This document shows positions 25,730-34,757 of a stretch of DNA of 64,000 nt, in pieces (position 1 is the first letter of the stretch; each line of letters begins with the position of its first letter). The DNA is taken from contig NZ_JBJGED010000013.1 in NCBI RefSeq assembly GCF_045062745.1, positions 124,001 to 188,000 on the forward strand, given 5' to 3'. This stretch comes from Paenibacillus_AA sp045062745 (GTDB lineage Bacteria; Bacillota; Bacilli; Paenibacillales; NBRC-103111). The translations under genes were made by a program, and so were the position numbers. The notes under the pieces were generated by a model, which was given only the letters and a program-made list of their open reading frames with translations, ran no database searches and was not told the DNA's origin.

Positions 25730-27055
25730 ATGACAAAATTTGCATTTATCGGCGCGGGCAGTTTCGCTTTTACAAGGAAATTGGTTTGTGACATTTTATC
25801 GTTTCCCGCATTTGCAGACAGTACTATTGCGCTGATGGATATTGACGCCGAACGGCTATCATTTATCAAGCAGGCGGTGGACAAAATCGTTGAGGCCGGC
25901 AAATACCCTGCCAAGGTAATCGCAACACAAGACCGAAAAGAGGCGCTTCTGCATGCAGACGGTGTCATTTGCACCATCCTTTCCGGGAGTGTGGACGTAT
26001 GGCGGCATGATATTGAAATTCCGATGAAATACGGGGTCGATATTAACGTCGGTGATACCAGGGGACCGGCGGGCATATTCAGAGCGCTCCGAACTATCCC
26101 CGTTATGCTGGATATTTGCCGGGATATTGAAAGGTATTGCCCGGATGCGGTCTTTTTAAATTACACGAACCCGATGACGATTTTGTGCGGAGCGATGCAG
26201 AGCTATACCAATGTTAATGTAACGGGTTTATGCCACAGCGTGCAGGGCACAGCCAAAATGCTGGCCGGCTGGATCGGCGCGCCGATGAATGAAATCACTT
26301 ATTTATGCGGCGGTATCAATCATCAGGCCTGGTTCCTCGAGTACAAGTGGAAAGGCAAGGATGCCGTCCCGTTAATCCGCGACGCCATATTGTCCCGTAA
26401 GGAAGTTTACAACGAGGAGCCCGTCCGGAACGAAATGTTTTTGCATCTCGATTACTATGTGACGGAATCGAGCGGCCACAATTCCGAATATAACGCCTGG
26501 TTTCGAAAAAGACCCGATTTATTGCAAAAATATTGCGATATCGGCACAAGCTGGAACCCCGGAAAACATGCTTTTATTTTAAATCATTATTTGGAAAGAA
26601 AGGATACGTGGAAGGACGAAATTCTGAAATGGCTTGATCGGGAATCGATCGATATTAGCCGGGGACACGAGTATGCGGCGGACATCTTTAACGCGATACT
26701 CGGCGACGGTACGATGTTCAAATTTAACGGAAATATTCTGAATCGCGGCTATATCGAAAACCTGCCGGAGGACTCCTGCGTCGAAGTGCCGATATTAGCC
26801 TCGAAGAGCGGTCTGGAGCCGAACCATGTCGGAACACTTCCGCCTCAGCTGGCCATTCTGAACGGAATTAACGCCCAATGCGAGCAGCTCGCCGTGGAAG
26901 GATCCCTGTCAGGCGATCCGCGCAAAATATTTCATGCCATCTGCCATGATCCTCTGACATCCGCGGTTCTAAGCTTGCATGAGATCAAACAAATGGTGGA
27001 TGACATGTTCAAAGCAAACGAGGATTGGCTTCCGCAGTTTAAGCATATGTCATGA
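25730..27055 (+). CDS. GH4 glycosidase, probable alpha-galactosidase (MelA-like)
   Basis: 441 aa. NAD(+)- and Mn-dependent glycosidase that works by oxidation and elimination. The Rossmann start is FAFIGAGSFAFTRKLV; NYTNPMT, the metal ligands in GLCHSVQGT (Cys) and GGINHQAWF (His), and the SSGHNSEYNAWF motif are as in alpha-galactosidases and related GH4 enzymes. AGGAGG lies nine bases before ATG. Being cytoplasmic, it should act on imported alpha-galactosides. It forms an operon with the preceding dioxygenase gene and the GH36 gene. Alpha-glucuronidase or alpha-glucosidase activity is possible, since GH4 specificity is hard to read from sequence. Confidence 0.88.
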   Translation: MTKFAFIGAGSFAFTRKLVCDILSFPAFADSTIALMDIDAERLSFIKQAVDKIVEAGKYPAKVIATQDRKEALLHADGVICTILSGSVDVWRHDIEIPMKYGVDINVGDTRGPAGIFRALRTIPVMLDICRDIERYCPDAVFLNYTNPMTILCGAMQSYTNVNVTGLCHSVQGTAKMLAGWIGAPMNEITYLCGGINHQAWFLEYKWKGKDAVPLIRDAILSRKEVYNEEPVRNEMFLHLDYYVTESSGHNSEYNAWFRKRPDLLQKYCDIGTSWNPGKHAFILNHYLERKDTWKDEILKWLDRESIDISRGHEYAADIFNAILGDGTMFKFNGNILNRGYIENLPEDSCVEVPILASKSGLEPNHVGTLPPQLAILNGINAQCEQLAVEGSLSGDPRKIFHAICHDPLTSAVLSLHEIKQMVDDMFKANEDWLPQFKHMS

Positions 27056-27162
27056 ACCAGTAAGTGTATCTCTCGATTTCATTCGAAGGACGAAGGGGCG
27101 TCCATCCAGACTTTCCGGGATCTCGGCTCTTTTCAAGAACTTTGCGAAAGGGTGGAAACGAA

Positions 27163-27603
27163 ATGAAGATTACCGATATTCGAACTTATATTCTAGGAAA
27201 TCCGTGGAAAAATTGGTTGTTCGTTCAGATGGATACCGACGAAGGGATCATCGGGCTCGGGGAAGGGACGTTAAACGGATTTGCCAAAACCGTGGAAGCG
27301 GCCATTCACGAGTTGAAGCATTTGGTTATCGGGACGAGTCCGTTCGATGTGGAAACGATCGGGTTGAAACTACTTCGCGATGTGTATTCGGACGGTGGGC
27401 AAATTCAAGGCTCGGCGCTTGCCGCCATCGAAACGGCTTTCTGGGATATTATGGGAAAGGCGGTGAATCAGCCGCTTTACAAATTGTTAGGCGGGCGGTG
27501 CCACGACAAATCTGCGGTGCTATGCCAACGGTTGGTATCGCGGTCCAAGGTCGCCGGAACATTTCTTCGAGAAAACGAAAGCCGTATGAAATTGGCAGGT
27601 TGA
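27163..27603 (+). pseudogene. Enolase-superfamily (mandelate racemase/muconate lactonising) dehydratase, frameshifted and truncated
   Basis: The open frame from ATG 27163 (GAAAGGGTGG upstream) reads a normal MR/MLE N-terminal capping domain (DEGIIGLGEGTLNGFAKTVE, AALAAIETAFWDIMGKAVNQ-like, LYKLLGGR). At about 27511-27517 the frame breaks. The expected family continuation RCYANGWYRGPRSPEHFFEK is present one frame over, then ends at a TGA. The whole catalytic barrel (about 250 residues) is missing, and the sequence runs straight into the ribosome site of the GH36 gene. Relatives include galactonate and other sugar-acid dehydratases. It cannot encode an active enzyme. Confidence 0.85.
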
Positions 27604-27633
27604 CCCAATCCAATTTCAAAGGAGAGCATTGAT

Positions 27634-29787
27634 GTGTTCTTGTTCCATAAGGCTACAGCGTCTATACAGTATCAGGGTACGCCGGCAGTTTCTCTTCGCG
27701 GTCTTGCAGTCACAGCGGTTATCGACGTCGAAGGTGAAATTGCGCTTAAGCTGAAAACGACGGAAGTGACCCCGCTTGCGGAGGCTATCGTCGAATACCG
27801 GTTGCATTATGAAGATGAAAGCGGTGATATCGGAGCCGAGCTGCGAATGTCGGGCTCGGGCCGCTTATTGACCGTATCTGTCGATGCACAGATCCGTAAC
27901 TTATCCGCCTATCACACGCAGCGCAATTTTGCGGCTGAAGCCGGGATCCGCCTGACGATCGGAGGAATCGAAGGACTACGCGGGCTGATGGCGATTGCCA
28001 GGCACAAGGAATGGTGGACGCGCCCCCATTTCGAACTGGATATCCGCAAGCTCCCGTCCCGAACGCAAGCATTGTTATGGAAAACGGACGGCGGATACGG
28101 CTACCTTCTCCCCTTGTGCAATGGAAAGTACCGAACGGATTTGGCCGGAACGGATCAGGGAATGTCCATTCTTGTCTCCGCTCTTGAGGCGGGTCACGAG
28201 CGCATCCGCACTTGTGCCTTCGTGCTTGGAGCGGACGAGAATCCGTATCGGCTGGCTGCCGATGCCGTTCGGGAAGGTTATAACATACGCGAGAGCGGCG
28301 GGACGCCTCGAGCGGAGAAAGCTTATCCCGAGATCATGGAATACTTGGGGTGGTGCAGTTGGGACGCCTTCTACAGCGACATCAACGAAGAGGCAGTAAC
28401 GAGGAAGGTTGCGGAGTTCAAAGCAATGGAACTGCCGGTGCTCTGGGTCATGATCGATGACGGCTGGTCGGACGCGCGTGATAAAAAGCTTTGTTCGTTC
28501 GCGGCCGACCCGGACAAATTTCCCGGAGATTTGGGGCAAACCGTCCGCCGTTTGAAGCAAGAATGCGGCGTTCGCTGGGTCGGCGCATGGCAAAATATTG
28601 CCGGATACTGGAACGGGATCGATCCGGACAGCGTCATTAACAAGGAATACGGCCAGTATTTGCATAGGACGCGGAAGGGCCTGCTGGTTCCGGATCCCGA
28701 CGCAGGGAAAAGCTTCGCCTTTTGGCGGGAATGGCATTCCCGACTGAAGCGGCAAGGGATCGATTTTGTCAAGGTGGACAATCAAAGCTCGCTTCATGGC
28801 TACATTGGCGGCGATCAATCGATCGTTAAATCGGCCGAATCCGTTCATGGCGGGCTGGAAGCGTCAATTGCCCTGCATTTTGGAGGAAGCGCGATCAATT
28901 GCATGGGCATGGCAACCGAAAATGTGTGGAATCGCAGCGTCACATCCGTATCCCGCAGCAGCAACGATTTTCTTCCCAAGCTGGCGAACGGCTTCGGCGA
29001 GCATGCGCTGCAAAATGCGTATAACTCGTTTTATCATGGGCCCTTCTATTGGTGTGATTGGGATATGTTCTGGACCGAACATCACGATTCTGCACAGCAT
29101 GCGGTGCTGCGCGCCGTGAGCGGCGGACCGCTCTACTTCAGCGACGGACCGGGAAAGACGAAACCCGATCTCGTTCGCCCGTTGATCTACCATGACGGGC
29201 GCATTATCCGATGCGACGGGGTCGGCCAGCCGACGGAGGACTGTCTGACCGTCAACCCGGTGCAAACGCCTTTGCCGTTAAAAATATGGAACAAGGCGGG
29301 CGGGAGCGGAGTGATCGCCGCGTTTCACATTTATGATGGAGAGGAGATAGTGGAAGGCGATGTCGGGCCCGTCGATATTCCCGATCTTGCCGGACAATCG
29401 TTTTTTCTATTCGACGCCTTGGCGAAAACGGTGCGCCGCATGACTGCCGATGAGCGTATGACGGTAAGGCTTGCTTCAAAAGAAACGAAGCTGTTCCTTA
29501 TGGTGCCTGATACCGGCGATTTTACGGCGATCGGTCTCATGGATAAACTGGTCGCCTGTCATGCCGTTCTGGAAGTTCGCCAAAGCAATGGTACGGTGAA
29601 GGTCAGGCTTCGGGACGGGGGGGTCTTCTTGTTCGTTTCTGTGCGGCAGCCGATTCGCGCAAGCATCGACCGTAAGCGGGTTAGTGTTGAAAAGCTTGAT
29701 GACGGAACCGTTAACAACGTATATCGGATCGATTGTTCCGCCAAGAGAGGCGAAACCTGCATCACGATCAAGTGCGATAAAACATGA
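27634..29787 (+). CDS. GH36 alpha-galactosidase/raffinose-synthase-like (Sip1 type)
   Basis: 717 aa. The catalytic barrel begins EYLGWCSWDAFYSDI. The nucleophile Asp382 lies in DFVKVDNQSS and the acid/base Asp477 in WCDWDMFWTEH, the DWDMF signature of the Sip1/raffinose synthase branch of GH36. The C-terminal beta domain follows. No signal peptide, so it hydrolyses imported alpha-galactosides. GTG start 27634 with AAAGGAGAG upstream; an out-of-frame ATG two bases earlier is not used. Last gene of the dioxygenase-GH4 operon, convergent with an AraC gene 18 bases away. Confidence 0.88.
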   Translation: MFLFHKATASIQYQGTPAVSLRGLAVTAVIDVEGEIALKLKTTEVTPLAEAIVEYRLHYEDESGDIGAELRMSGSGRLLTVSVDAQIRNLSAYHTQRNFAAEAGIRLTIGGIEGLRGLMAIARHKEWWTRPHFELDIRKLPSRTQALLWKTDGGYGYLLPLCNGKYRTDLAGTDQGMSILVSALEAGHERIRTCAFVLGADENPYRLAADAVREGYNIRESGGTPRAEKAYPEIMEYLGWCSWDAFYSDINEEAVTRKVAEFKAMELPVLWVMIDDGWSDARDKKLCSFAADPDKFPGDLGQTVRRLKQECGVRWVGAWQNIAGYWNGIDPDSVINKEYGQYLHRTRKGLLVPDPDAGKSFAFWREWHSRLKRQGIDFVKVDNQSSLHGYIGGDQSIVKSAESVHGGLEASIALHFGGSAINCMGMATENVWNRSVTSVSRSSNDFLPKLANGFGEHALQNAYNSFYHGPFYWCDWDMFWTEHHDSAQHAVLRAVSGGPLYFSDGPGKTKPDLVRPLIYHDGRIIRCDGVGQPTEDCLTVNPVQTPLPLKIWNKAGGSGVIAAFHIYDGEEIVEGDVGPVDIPDLAGQSFFLFDALAKTVRRMTADERMTVRLASKETKLFLMVPDTGDFTAIGLMDKLVACHAVLEVRQSNGTVKVRLRDGGVFLFVSVRQPIRASIDRKRVSVEKLDDGTVNNVYRIDCSAKRGETCITIKCDKT

Positions 29788-29805
29788 CCGGATGCGAATC
29801 ATCAG

Positions 29806-30675
29806 CTAGGAATAAACCAGATTGGAACAAAACTGGGTTAAGGTTTGCCCGGTTTTTTTCTTGAACATTCGGCCAAAGGTCTGCACGTCCGAATAACCGA
29901 CGCGTTCGGCAATTTCGCTGACGGTATAGTTGCTTTGAATGGCCAGCTCCTTCGCCTTGTTGACGCGAAGCCGCGTCAAGTACTGCTTTGGCGACATGCC
30001 TACATGCTTGCGGAATAGAGCGAGGAGGTAATTCCTGCTGAGACCCGACACTTGCTCCAGCTCCTTGATTTGGACGTCGCGGTTGAAATGGTCATGAAGA
30101 TAATTCTTTACAAGCACCAGCTTGGGAATATTGAGCGAATGGCTGCTCGACCGGGCGTCATCATTCTCGTTCCACCGCGCCGCTTCGGCAAAAATTTGCA
30201 TCAGCAGCCCTTGGCAGAGGATTTGATGAAGGAGTCCGGGTTGGCGATAATGGCTGACAAGCTGAGCGAGCATTTTATCGACCGGATGGTCGGCATAGTT
30301 GCCGAGCAAATGATTTCCGCGGAACAGATCGTCATAAGGGAACGGCTGCATACCGAAATGAAACACAATAGAGATGCATACATAAGGAACCTCGTCCACT
30401 GGGAGGATAGAGTGACGCTCATGCGGACGATGGAACAACAAATCCCCGCGCCGCGTCTCGTAATGCCGGCCGGCAACCGGATAATAGGCAAAGCCGTCAA
30501 CTACATATTGCAGCACGAACTGAGTCAATTCCCGGTCGCGAACCAACCATCCCCTCGGAGCGTGGAACATGTGGGCAAGCGTTATATAAGGCGGGAAAAA
30601 ATAATCCGGCAGCTTGCCGATCGTATCTGCAGGCGGCATAGAGACTAATTCAAAATGGTTCATCAGCAAATCCAT
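29806..30675 (-). CDS. AraC-family transcriptional regulator, divergent from second PhyH gene
   Basis: 289 aa. The N-terminal cupin has FVLQYVVDGFAYYPVAGRHY and GDLLFHRPHERHS. The C-terminal AraC domain has IKELEQVSGLSRNYLLALFRK and VSEIAERVGYSDVQTFGRMFK. It is divergent from the phytanoyl-CoA dioxygenase gene at 30845 and is the best candidate to bind the TTGCAAGATnnTGyATG element in that promoter and in the two further promoters downstream. ATG 30675 or 30663 could start it; ribosome sites are weak for both. Confidence 0.87.
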   Translation of the reverse strand: MDLLMNHFELVSMPPADTIGKLPDYFFPPYITLAHMFHAPRGWLVRDRELTQFVLQYVVDGFAYYPVAGRHYETRRGDLLFHRPHERHSILPVDEVPYVCISIVFHFGMQPFPYDDLFRGNHLLGNYADHPVDKMLAQLVSHYRQPGLLHQILCQGLLMQIFAEAARWNENDDARSSSHSLNIPKLVLVKNYLHDHFNRDVQIKELEQVSGLSRNYLLALFRKHVGMSPKQYLTRLRVNKAKELAIQSNYTVSEIAERVGYSDVQTFGRMFKKKTGQTLTQFCSNLVYS

Positions 30676-30746
30676 CTTTCATCCGGAAAGTTCAAACCGA
30701 TTATAGCACGAAGGTCGGACTGCGGTAAAAGCCCATTTCAGATAAT

Positions 30747-30811
30747 TTGCAAGATAATGCATGGAACCAAGAAACCAATCCATTCCCGGCCATATTTCAC
30801 TAAGCTACAAT
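30747..30811 (+). promoter_or_regulatory. AraC-type operator and promoter of the second PhyH gene
   Basis: TTGCAAGATAATGCATG starts at 30747. A second box AATCCATT starts 30 bases later (30777) and abuts a very poor -35. The -10 box TACAAT starts 59 bases from the element (30806-30811). The same three elements with the same spacing occur at 34758-34822. Confidence 0.65.
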
Positions 30812-30844
30812 TGACTTAACAGAGGGAAAGGTGGTACTGGAAAG

Positions 30845-31657
30845 ATGGATGAACAGACGGTAAAGAAGCTATCATTGGAAGAACAGGAAAAGTTTGCGCG
30901 AGAAGGTTATCTCGTTGCCAGACAGCTGCTTCGTCAAGAAGAAGTCGAGGAATTGCTGCAGGAAATGATGGGACTGAATGAACAGATGCGGCCTCAAGGA
31001 CAAATCAATTCGGTTCCAGGCGCTCAAGTCGATCCGCTCATCATGTATCCCCGTATTTTATATCCGCATCGCAAAAGCGCCGTTGCGCATAAATATATGC
31101 TGCATCCAAGGGTGATGCATGTGCTCGGCGGTTTATTTGGCGAAGAGCCGCTGGCCGCACAAAGCATGATGTACTTCAAGCCTCCGGGAGCGCGAGGCCA
31201 GGCGCTGCATCAGGATAACTACTATTTGCGGGTAGAGCCGGGAACCTGTATTGCCGCTTGGGTGGCGCTCGATGCTACCGACGAAAGCAACGGGGGGTTG
31301 GTCGTCGTTCCGAGAACGAATACGCTGGAAATTCAATGCCCGCATGAGGCTGATTTGACGAAATCTTTTGTCAACGAAGAAGTGGATCTCCCTGAAGGAG
31401 CGGTTATTGTTGCAGTAACTATGCAACCGGGCGATGTATTGTTTTTCAATGGAAGCACTATCCACGGGTCGTTTCCGAACGCAACCTCCGATCGGTTTCG
31501 CCGGTCGTTTATTTGCCACTATGTGGGGGAATCGACACTCAAAATTGGCCGTCACATTAATATGGATTTATATACCCGCACTGGCGAGAGAGTATCGCGG
31601 GAAGGCAATGACAATGCCGGTCCATGCGGCACGGCGCTCGTCGGGGAAGCACACTGA
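30845..31657 (+). CDS. Phytanoyl-CoA dioxygenase (PhyH) family protein, second copy
   Basis: 270 aa Fe(II)/2-oxoglutarate oxygenase. Iron ligands are His122-x-Asp124 (ALHQDNYYL) and His207 (STIHGSFPN), with Arg217/219 (DRFRRSF) for 2-oxoglutarate. The N-terminus and spacing differ from the copy at 24615, so this is a distinct paralogue and not a recent duplicate. ATG follows AGAGGGAAAGG. Divergent from its AraC regulator and followed by two terminators. The substrate is probably a sugar-linked or cyclitol compound taken up by the neighbouring importer; that is inference from context. Confidence 0.86.
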   Translation: MDEQTVKKLSLEEQEKFAREGYLVARQLLRQEEVEELLQEMMGLNEQMRPQGQINSVPGAQVDPLIMYPRILYPHRKSAVAHKYMLHPRVMHVLGGLFGEEPLAAQSMMYFKPPGARGQALHQDNYYLRVEPGTCIAAWVALDATDESNGGLVVVPRTNTLEIQCPHEADLTKSFVNEEVDLPEGAVIVAVTMQPGDVLFFNGSTIHGSFPNATSDRFRRSFICHYVGESTLKIGRHINMDLYTRTGERVSREGNDNAGPCGTALVGEAH

Positions 31658-31673
31658 GCTCCCCGTTTTTTTT
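31642..31673 (+). terminator. Rho-independent terminator overlapping the end of the PhyH gene
   Basis: CGGGGAAGC pairs with GCTCCCCG (one bulged A) followed by eight T. The left arm lies within the last codons of the dioxygenase gene. Confidence 0.85.
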
Positions 31674-31696
31674 CGAAGCAGGCTCAAACAAGTTCC

Positions 31697-31724
31697 AAGC
31701 TCCTGGGTTACAGGGGCTTTTTTT
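31697..31724 (+). terminator. Second rho-independent terminator after the PhyH gene
   Basis: AAGCTCCTG pairs with CAGGGGCTT (one U-G pair) followed by seven T. Together with the hairpin at 31642 it insulates the dioxygenase from the sialidase-like gene. Confidence 0.85.
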
Positions 31725-31729
31725 CATTT

Positions 31730-31793
31730 TTGCAAGATCATGTATGAGAAAAGTAATCTCGTTCATTTAAATGATTTTTTGATGAATTAAAAT
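31730..31793 (+). promoter_or_regulatory. AraC-type operator and promoter of the sialidase-like gene
   Basis: TTGCAAGATCATGTATGAG starts at 31730, immediately after the terminator T run. CGTTCATT, related to AATCCATT, lies at offset 30. The -10-like TAAAAT is at 31788-31793, offset 58. The geometry matches the promoters at 30747 and 34758. About 125 bases of leader separate it from the start codon; I see no gene or clear riboswitch in that leader. Confidence 0.55.
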
Positions 31794-31920
31794 AGAATTA
31801 ACTTTGGCGGATCAGATTACTTAGCCGTCAAGGCAGTTCAGCTGCAGGAGGTGATTCGTTCTTCCAGAGGTGTGCAGCAAAGATCGGCACAATAAATCAT
31901 ATTGAAAGGAACGTGTAGAA

Positions 31921-34632
31921 ATGAACAAAAAAGGATTTCTTGCTTGGCTTTCGCTGCTGCTCTCGTCTTTATTGTTTGCATCTTATGTAAGCGCTTCAGG
32001 TGAAGTGTTGAGCGTCAATGCGAGCAGCGCGACAACAATCGAGCAAGCTACCGGGAATCAAGTTCGCAGCTTCCCTCACGCCTACTCGATCGATTCGCTC
32101 GTAAACGGCAAAATTGTCAAGAAGGTTTTCGTTTCCTTCGCCAGGAATACCGATCCTCCCCAGGGACCGTCCATTGACGCAGTCCGGGTTTCGACGGACG
32201 GCGGACAAACGTTTCCCACCGTTATCCAGGATCTCCAAACCATGAACATGATCAAGAAGCGGGATGGCTCCATTGTCTCAGTCCGATTCGATACCTTTCC
32301 GGTATCCGGCAACCCGTATCAAGTGACGTCAACGTATTTCACTTCCACTAATGACGGCGTTAATTGGGAGCAGCCGGACGGGGTAGTGCCGCTAACAGGC
32401 ACTGTGACTTCGGGCAGTCAAATTGATTGGCTGAAATTCCACAGGGGAATCATTGAGCTGAATGACGGTTCGTTGCTGGCGCCGTTGTACGGCAAGTATG
32501 TAGGCGATACGAAAAGCCGCTCCGTTCTGGCCAAGTCGACGGACGGCGGAGTGAATTGGAATATTATTACGACCATAGCCTATAATCCGAATTTGTACGT
32601 TACGACTGACACAGCGTTTGAAGGCTTCGATGAAACGAGCATCGTCCGCTGCGCCGACGGTACGTTGCTTGCAGTCATGCGGGTCGGCAACACCAGATAT
32701 CCGCTCTACCAAAGCCGCTCCAACGACAACGGCGCTAACTGGTCGACCCCGGTCAAGCTTCCCGGTCAACCGGACAGCAATATTTATAGTGTCGATCCCG
32801 CTCTCCTGCTGATGCCGAACGGCATTCTCGTGCTGAGCTACGGACGTCCGGACAACAAAATATTGGTGTCCGAGGACGGCAATGGAACCACCTGGACGAA
32901 TATGACAACGACCTATACGGCTACGTCCAGCGACAACACGGGAATCGCCGTCCTGGATACAAACCGCCTGATTCAGGTCGGCGACACCGGCGCGAGCTGG
33001 AACTATGATTTGACCCCGTTTCCAAGTCCGAATCCGTTCAGCATATGGAAAAAGACGATCGACATTGTGCGGAATCCGCTCAATAAAATCGATTTGAAAA
33101 AGAAATACGAGCAGGGGAAAATCTCCGTCGCCACCAATATGAACCTGACGGACGCGGCGCACCCGGAAGCCAGGGTGGAAGCGGCATTCGACGGCAGCAC
33201 GAATTATTGGGCCAGCGCGTTCAAGGACAATACGGCAGGTACCGCTACATTCACGATCGATCTTCAGAAAAACTACAAGCTCTCCAATCTGGGGGTCAGC
33301 CTGAAAACCGGGTATGCCGAATCGGCCAACATCTATTTCTCGCAGGACAACGTTCACTGGGGCGATCCGGTTAAAACGTTCACCAACAAAACGCATTATG
33401 CTATGGAGTACACGACGTTCGGCGTACCGATTACCGCCCGCTACGTGAAATTCGAAAGCACAAGCCCGGGAGCGGGCAGCGCATTAAACGAAATCGAGCT
33501 CTACTCGGCGGACGATACGTTCGAGAACGATTCGCTCGGGCCCCAAGGCTATACGAACTTGTCGCTTGCGATGGTGGCCGGTTTCGGCTATGAAAGCAGA
33601 AGGTCGCTGCGGTTGGATGACAACAGTACGGATGCAATGGCAAGAGCGACGAAAATCGTTAGCGACGCCACGCTGAGCAAAACGCTGGAGTTCTACGTAA
33701 ATCCAAGCGCCATCTCGACCGGAATCCTCTTCGACGTCTTGGGCCAAGTCACGTCAGGCACCACAACGATTTATCATCTGTTGGTTGGCACGGACGGCAG
33801 CTTGTCGTACCATAATGGATCTGCATGGAACCTCCTTGCCGGAACCGCGGGTACGATTCCGCTTAATACATGGAGCAAAGTTCGCCTCGATGCCAAATTG
33901 ACGACTGCAAGCTTGTATGTCAATGATTTGCTGAAAGGGACTATAACTACCTACGTGCCGGCTGCCAATGTATTGAAGCTCGATGGTTATACGTTTGCAA
34001 GCGGAGGAACGGGGACGACGGGAGACACTTTCTATGTAGACGACGTTTCGTTCCGGGAGTTCAACTCGACGACCGATACGTTTGAAAACGGAACGGTCGG
34101 TACTGTGCCAGCAGGCTATCAGGATGCGAGCCTGACCGCCTTCGTTTCGACGGACAGAGCTTTTGCCGGTACGAAGTCGCTGCACCTGAATGACAATTCC
34201 GCAACCGCCATAGCGGCGGTAAGCAAGTACGGGGATGCAGCCGACAGTAAGGTCTTGGAGTTCCAGTTATCCCCAGCTGCACTTGCGAGCAGTTTTCTGT
34301 TCGACATCTTGGGGCAGGTTACATCAGGCACTGCATCGGTCTATCACTTGGGCGTATTTTCGGACGGAAGCGTCCATTATTACAATGGATCCGCTTGGGT
34401 CCCAATTGCCGGCGTGAACACCGTTGCGTTAAACGCATGGAACAAAATTCGAGTGGAAGCCAATCGCACGGCCGCTAACGTTTATGTGAACGATACCTGG
34501 ATAGGAACGGCAGGTATGTATGCCAATCCGGCGAACGTACAGAAGCTGAACGGAATTAAATTTACAAGCGGAGGAACTGTCCCGGTTGGCGATGACGTTT
34601 ATGTCGACAATGTCATCTTTGGCGGTTATTGA
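31921..34632 (+). CDS. Secreted BNR-repeat (sialidase-like) protein with discoidin domain and duplicated C-terminal domains
   Basis: 903 aa. Signal peptide of about 25 residues (FLAWLSLLLSSLLFASYVSA). The propeller region to about residue 380 carries five Asp-box motifs: STDGGQTF, STNDGVNW, STDGGVNW, SNDNGANW and SEDGNGTTW. Next comes an F5/8-type C (CBM32-like) carbohydrate-binding domain (residues about 400-530, ending ARYVKFESTSPG and LNEIELY), then two copies of a LamG-like domain of about 187 residues each (from DTFENDSLG and DTFENGTVG). Exo-sialidase or another exo-glycosidase is possible, but the sialidase Arg triad was not confirmed. Ribosome site GAAAGGAACG. It presumably releases sugars for the adjoining importer. 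Confidence 0.75.
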   Translation: MNKKGFLAWLSLLLSSLLFASYVSASGEVLSVNASSATTIEQATGNQVRSFPHAYSIDSLVNGKIVKKVFVSFARNTDPPQGPSIDAVRVSTDGGQTFPTVIQDLQTMNMIKKRDGSIVSVRFDTFPVSGNPYQVTSTYFTSTNDGVNWEQPDGVVPLTGTVTSGSQIDWLKFHRGIIELNDGSLLAPLYGKYVGDTKSRSVLAKSTDGGVNWNIITTIAYNPNLYVTTDTAFEGFDETSIVRCADGTLLAVMRVGNTRYPLYQSRSNDNGANWSTPVKLPGQPDSNIYSVDPALLLMPNGILVLSYGRPDNKILVSEDGNGTTWTNMTTTYTATSSDNTGIAVLDTNRLIQVGDTGASWNYDLTPFPSPNPFSIWKKTIDIVRNPLNKIDLKKKYEQGKISVATNMNLTDAAHPEARVEAAFDGSTNYWASAFKDNTAGTATFTIDLQKNYKLSNLGVSLKTGYAESANIYFSQDNVHWGDPVKTFTNKTHYAMEYTTFGVPITARYVKFESTSPGAGSALNEIELYSADDTFENDSLGPQGYTNLSLAMVAGFGYESRRSLRLDDNSTDAMARATKIVSDATLSKTLEFYVNPSAISTGILFDVLGQVTSGTTTIYHLLVGTDGSLSYHNGSAWNLLAGTAGTIPLNTWSKVRLDAKLTTASLYVNDLLKGTITTYVPAANVLKLDGYTFASGGTGTTGDTFYVDDVSFREFNSTTDTFENGTVGTVPAGYQDASLTAFVSTDRAFAGTKSLHLNDNSATAIAAVSKYGDAADSKVLEFQLSPAALASSFLFDILGQVTSGTASVYHLGVFSDGSVHYYNGSAWVPIAGVNTVALNAWNKIRVEANRTAANVYVNDTWIGTAGMYANPANVQKLNGIKFTSGGTVPVGDDVYVDNVIFGGY
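33511..34632 (+). repeat. Intragenic tandem duplication of a LamG-like domain
   Basis: Copy 1 is 33511-34071 and copy 2 is 34072-34632. Matching blocks include DTFEN, LDDNS/LNDNS, LGQVTSGT..YHL, NGSAW and YVDDV/YVDNV. Divergence at both the protein and DNA level indicates an old duplication. Confidence 0.8.
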
Positions 34633-34670
34633 TAGCGAGAATTTGATTAAGCCGATGTCTCGATCGAGCG

Positions 34671-34692
34671 GGCGGGTGCGGCAAGCCCCGCC
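34671..34692 (+). terminator. Weak hairpin after the sialidase-like gene
   Basis: GGCGGG pairs with CCCGCC around a loop. No T run follows, so it is at best a weak terminator. Between 34633 and 34757 nothing else is evident. Confidence 0.3.
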
Positions 34693-34757
34693 TCTCGCAT
34701 CGCTTGGCGCATACGGATTTGCACCAAGGGTATCCGGATTTCCAGTTTGTGAATGAA

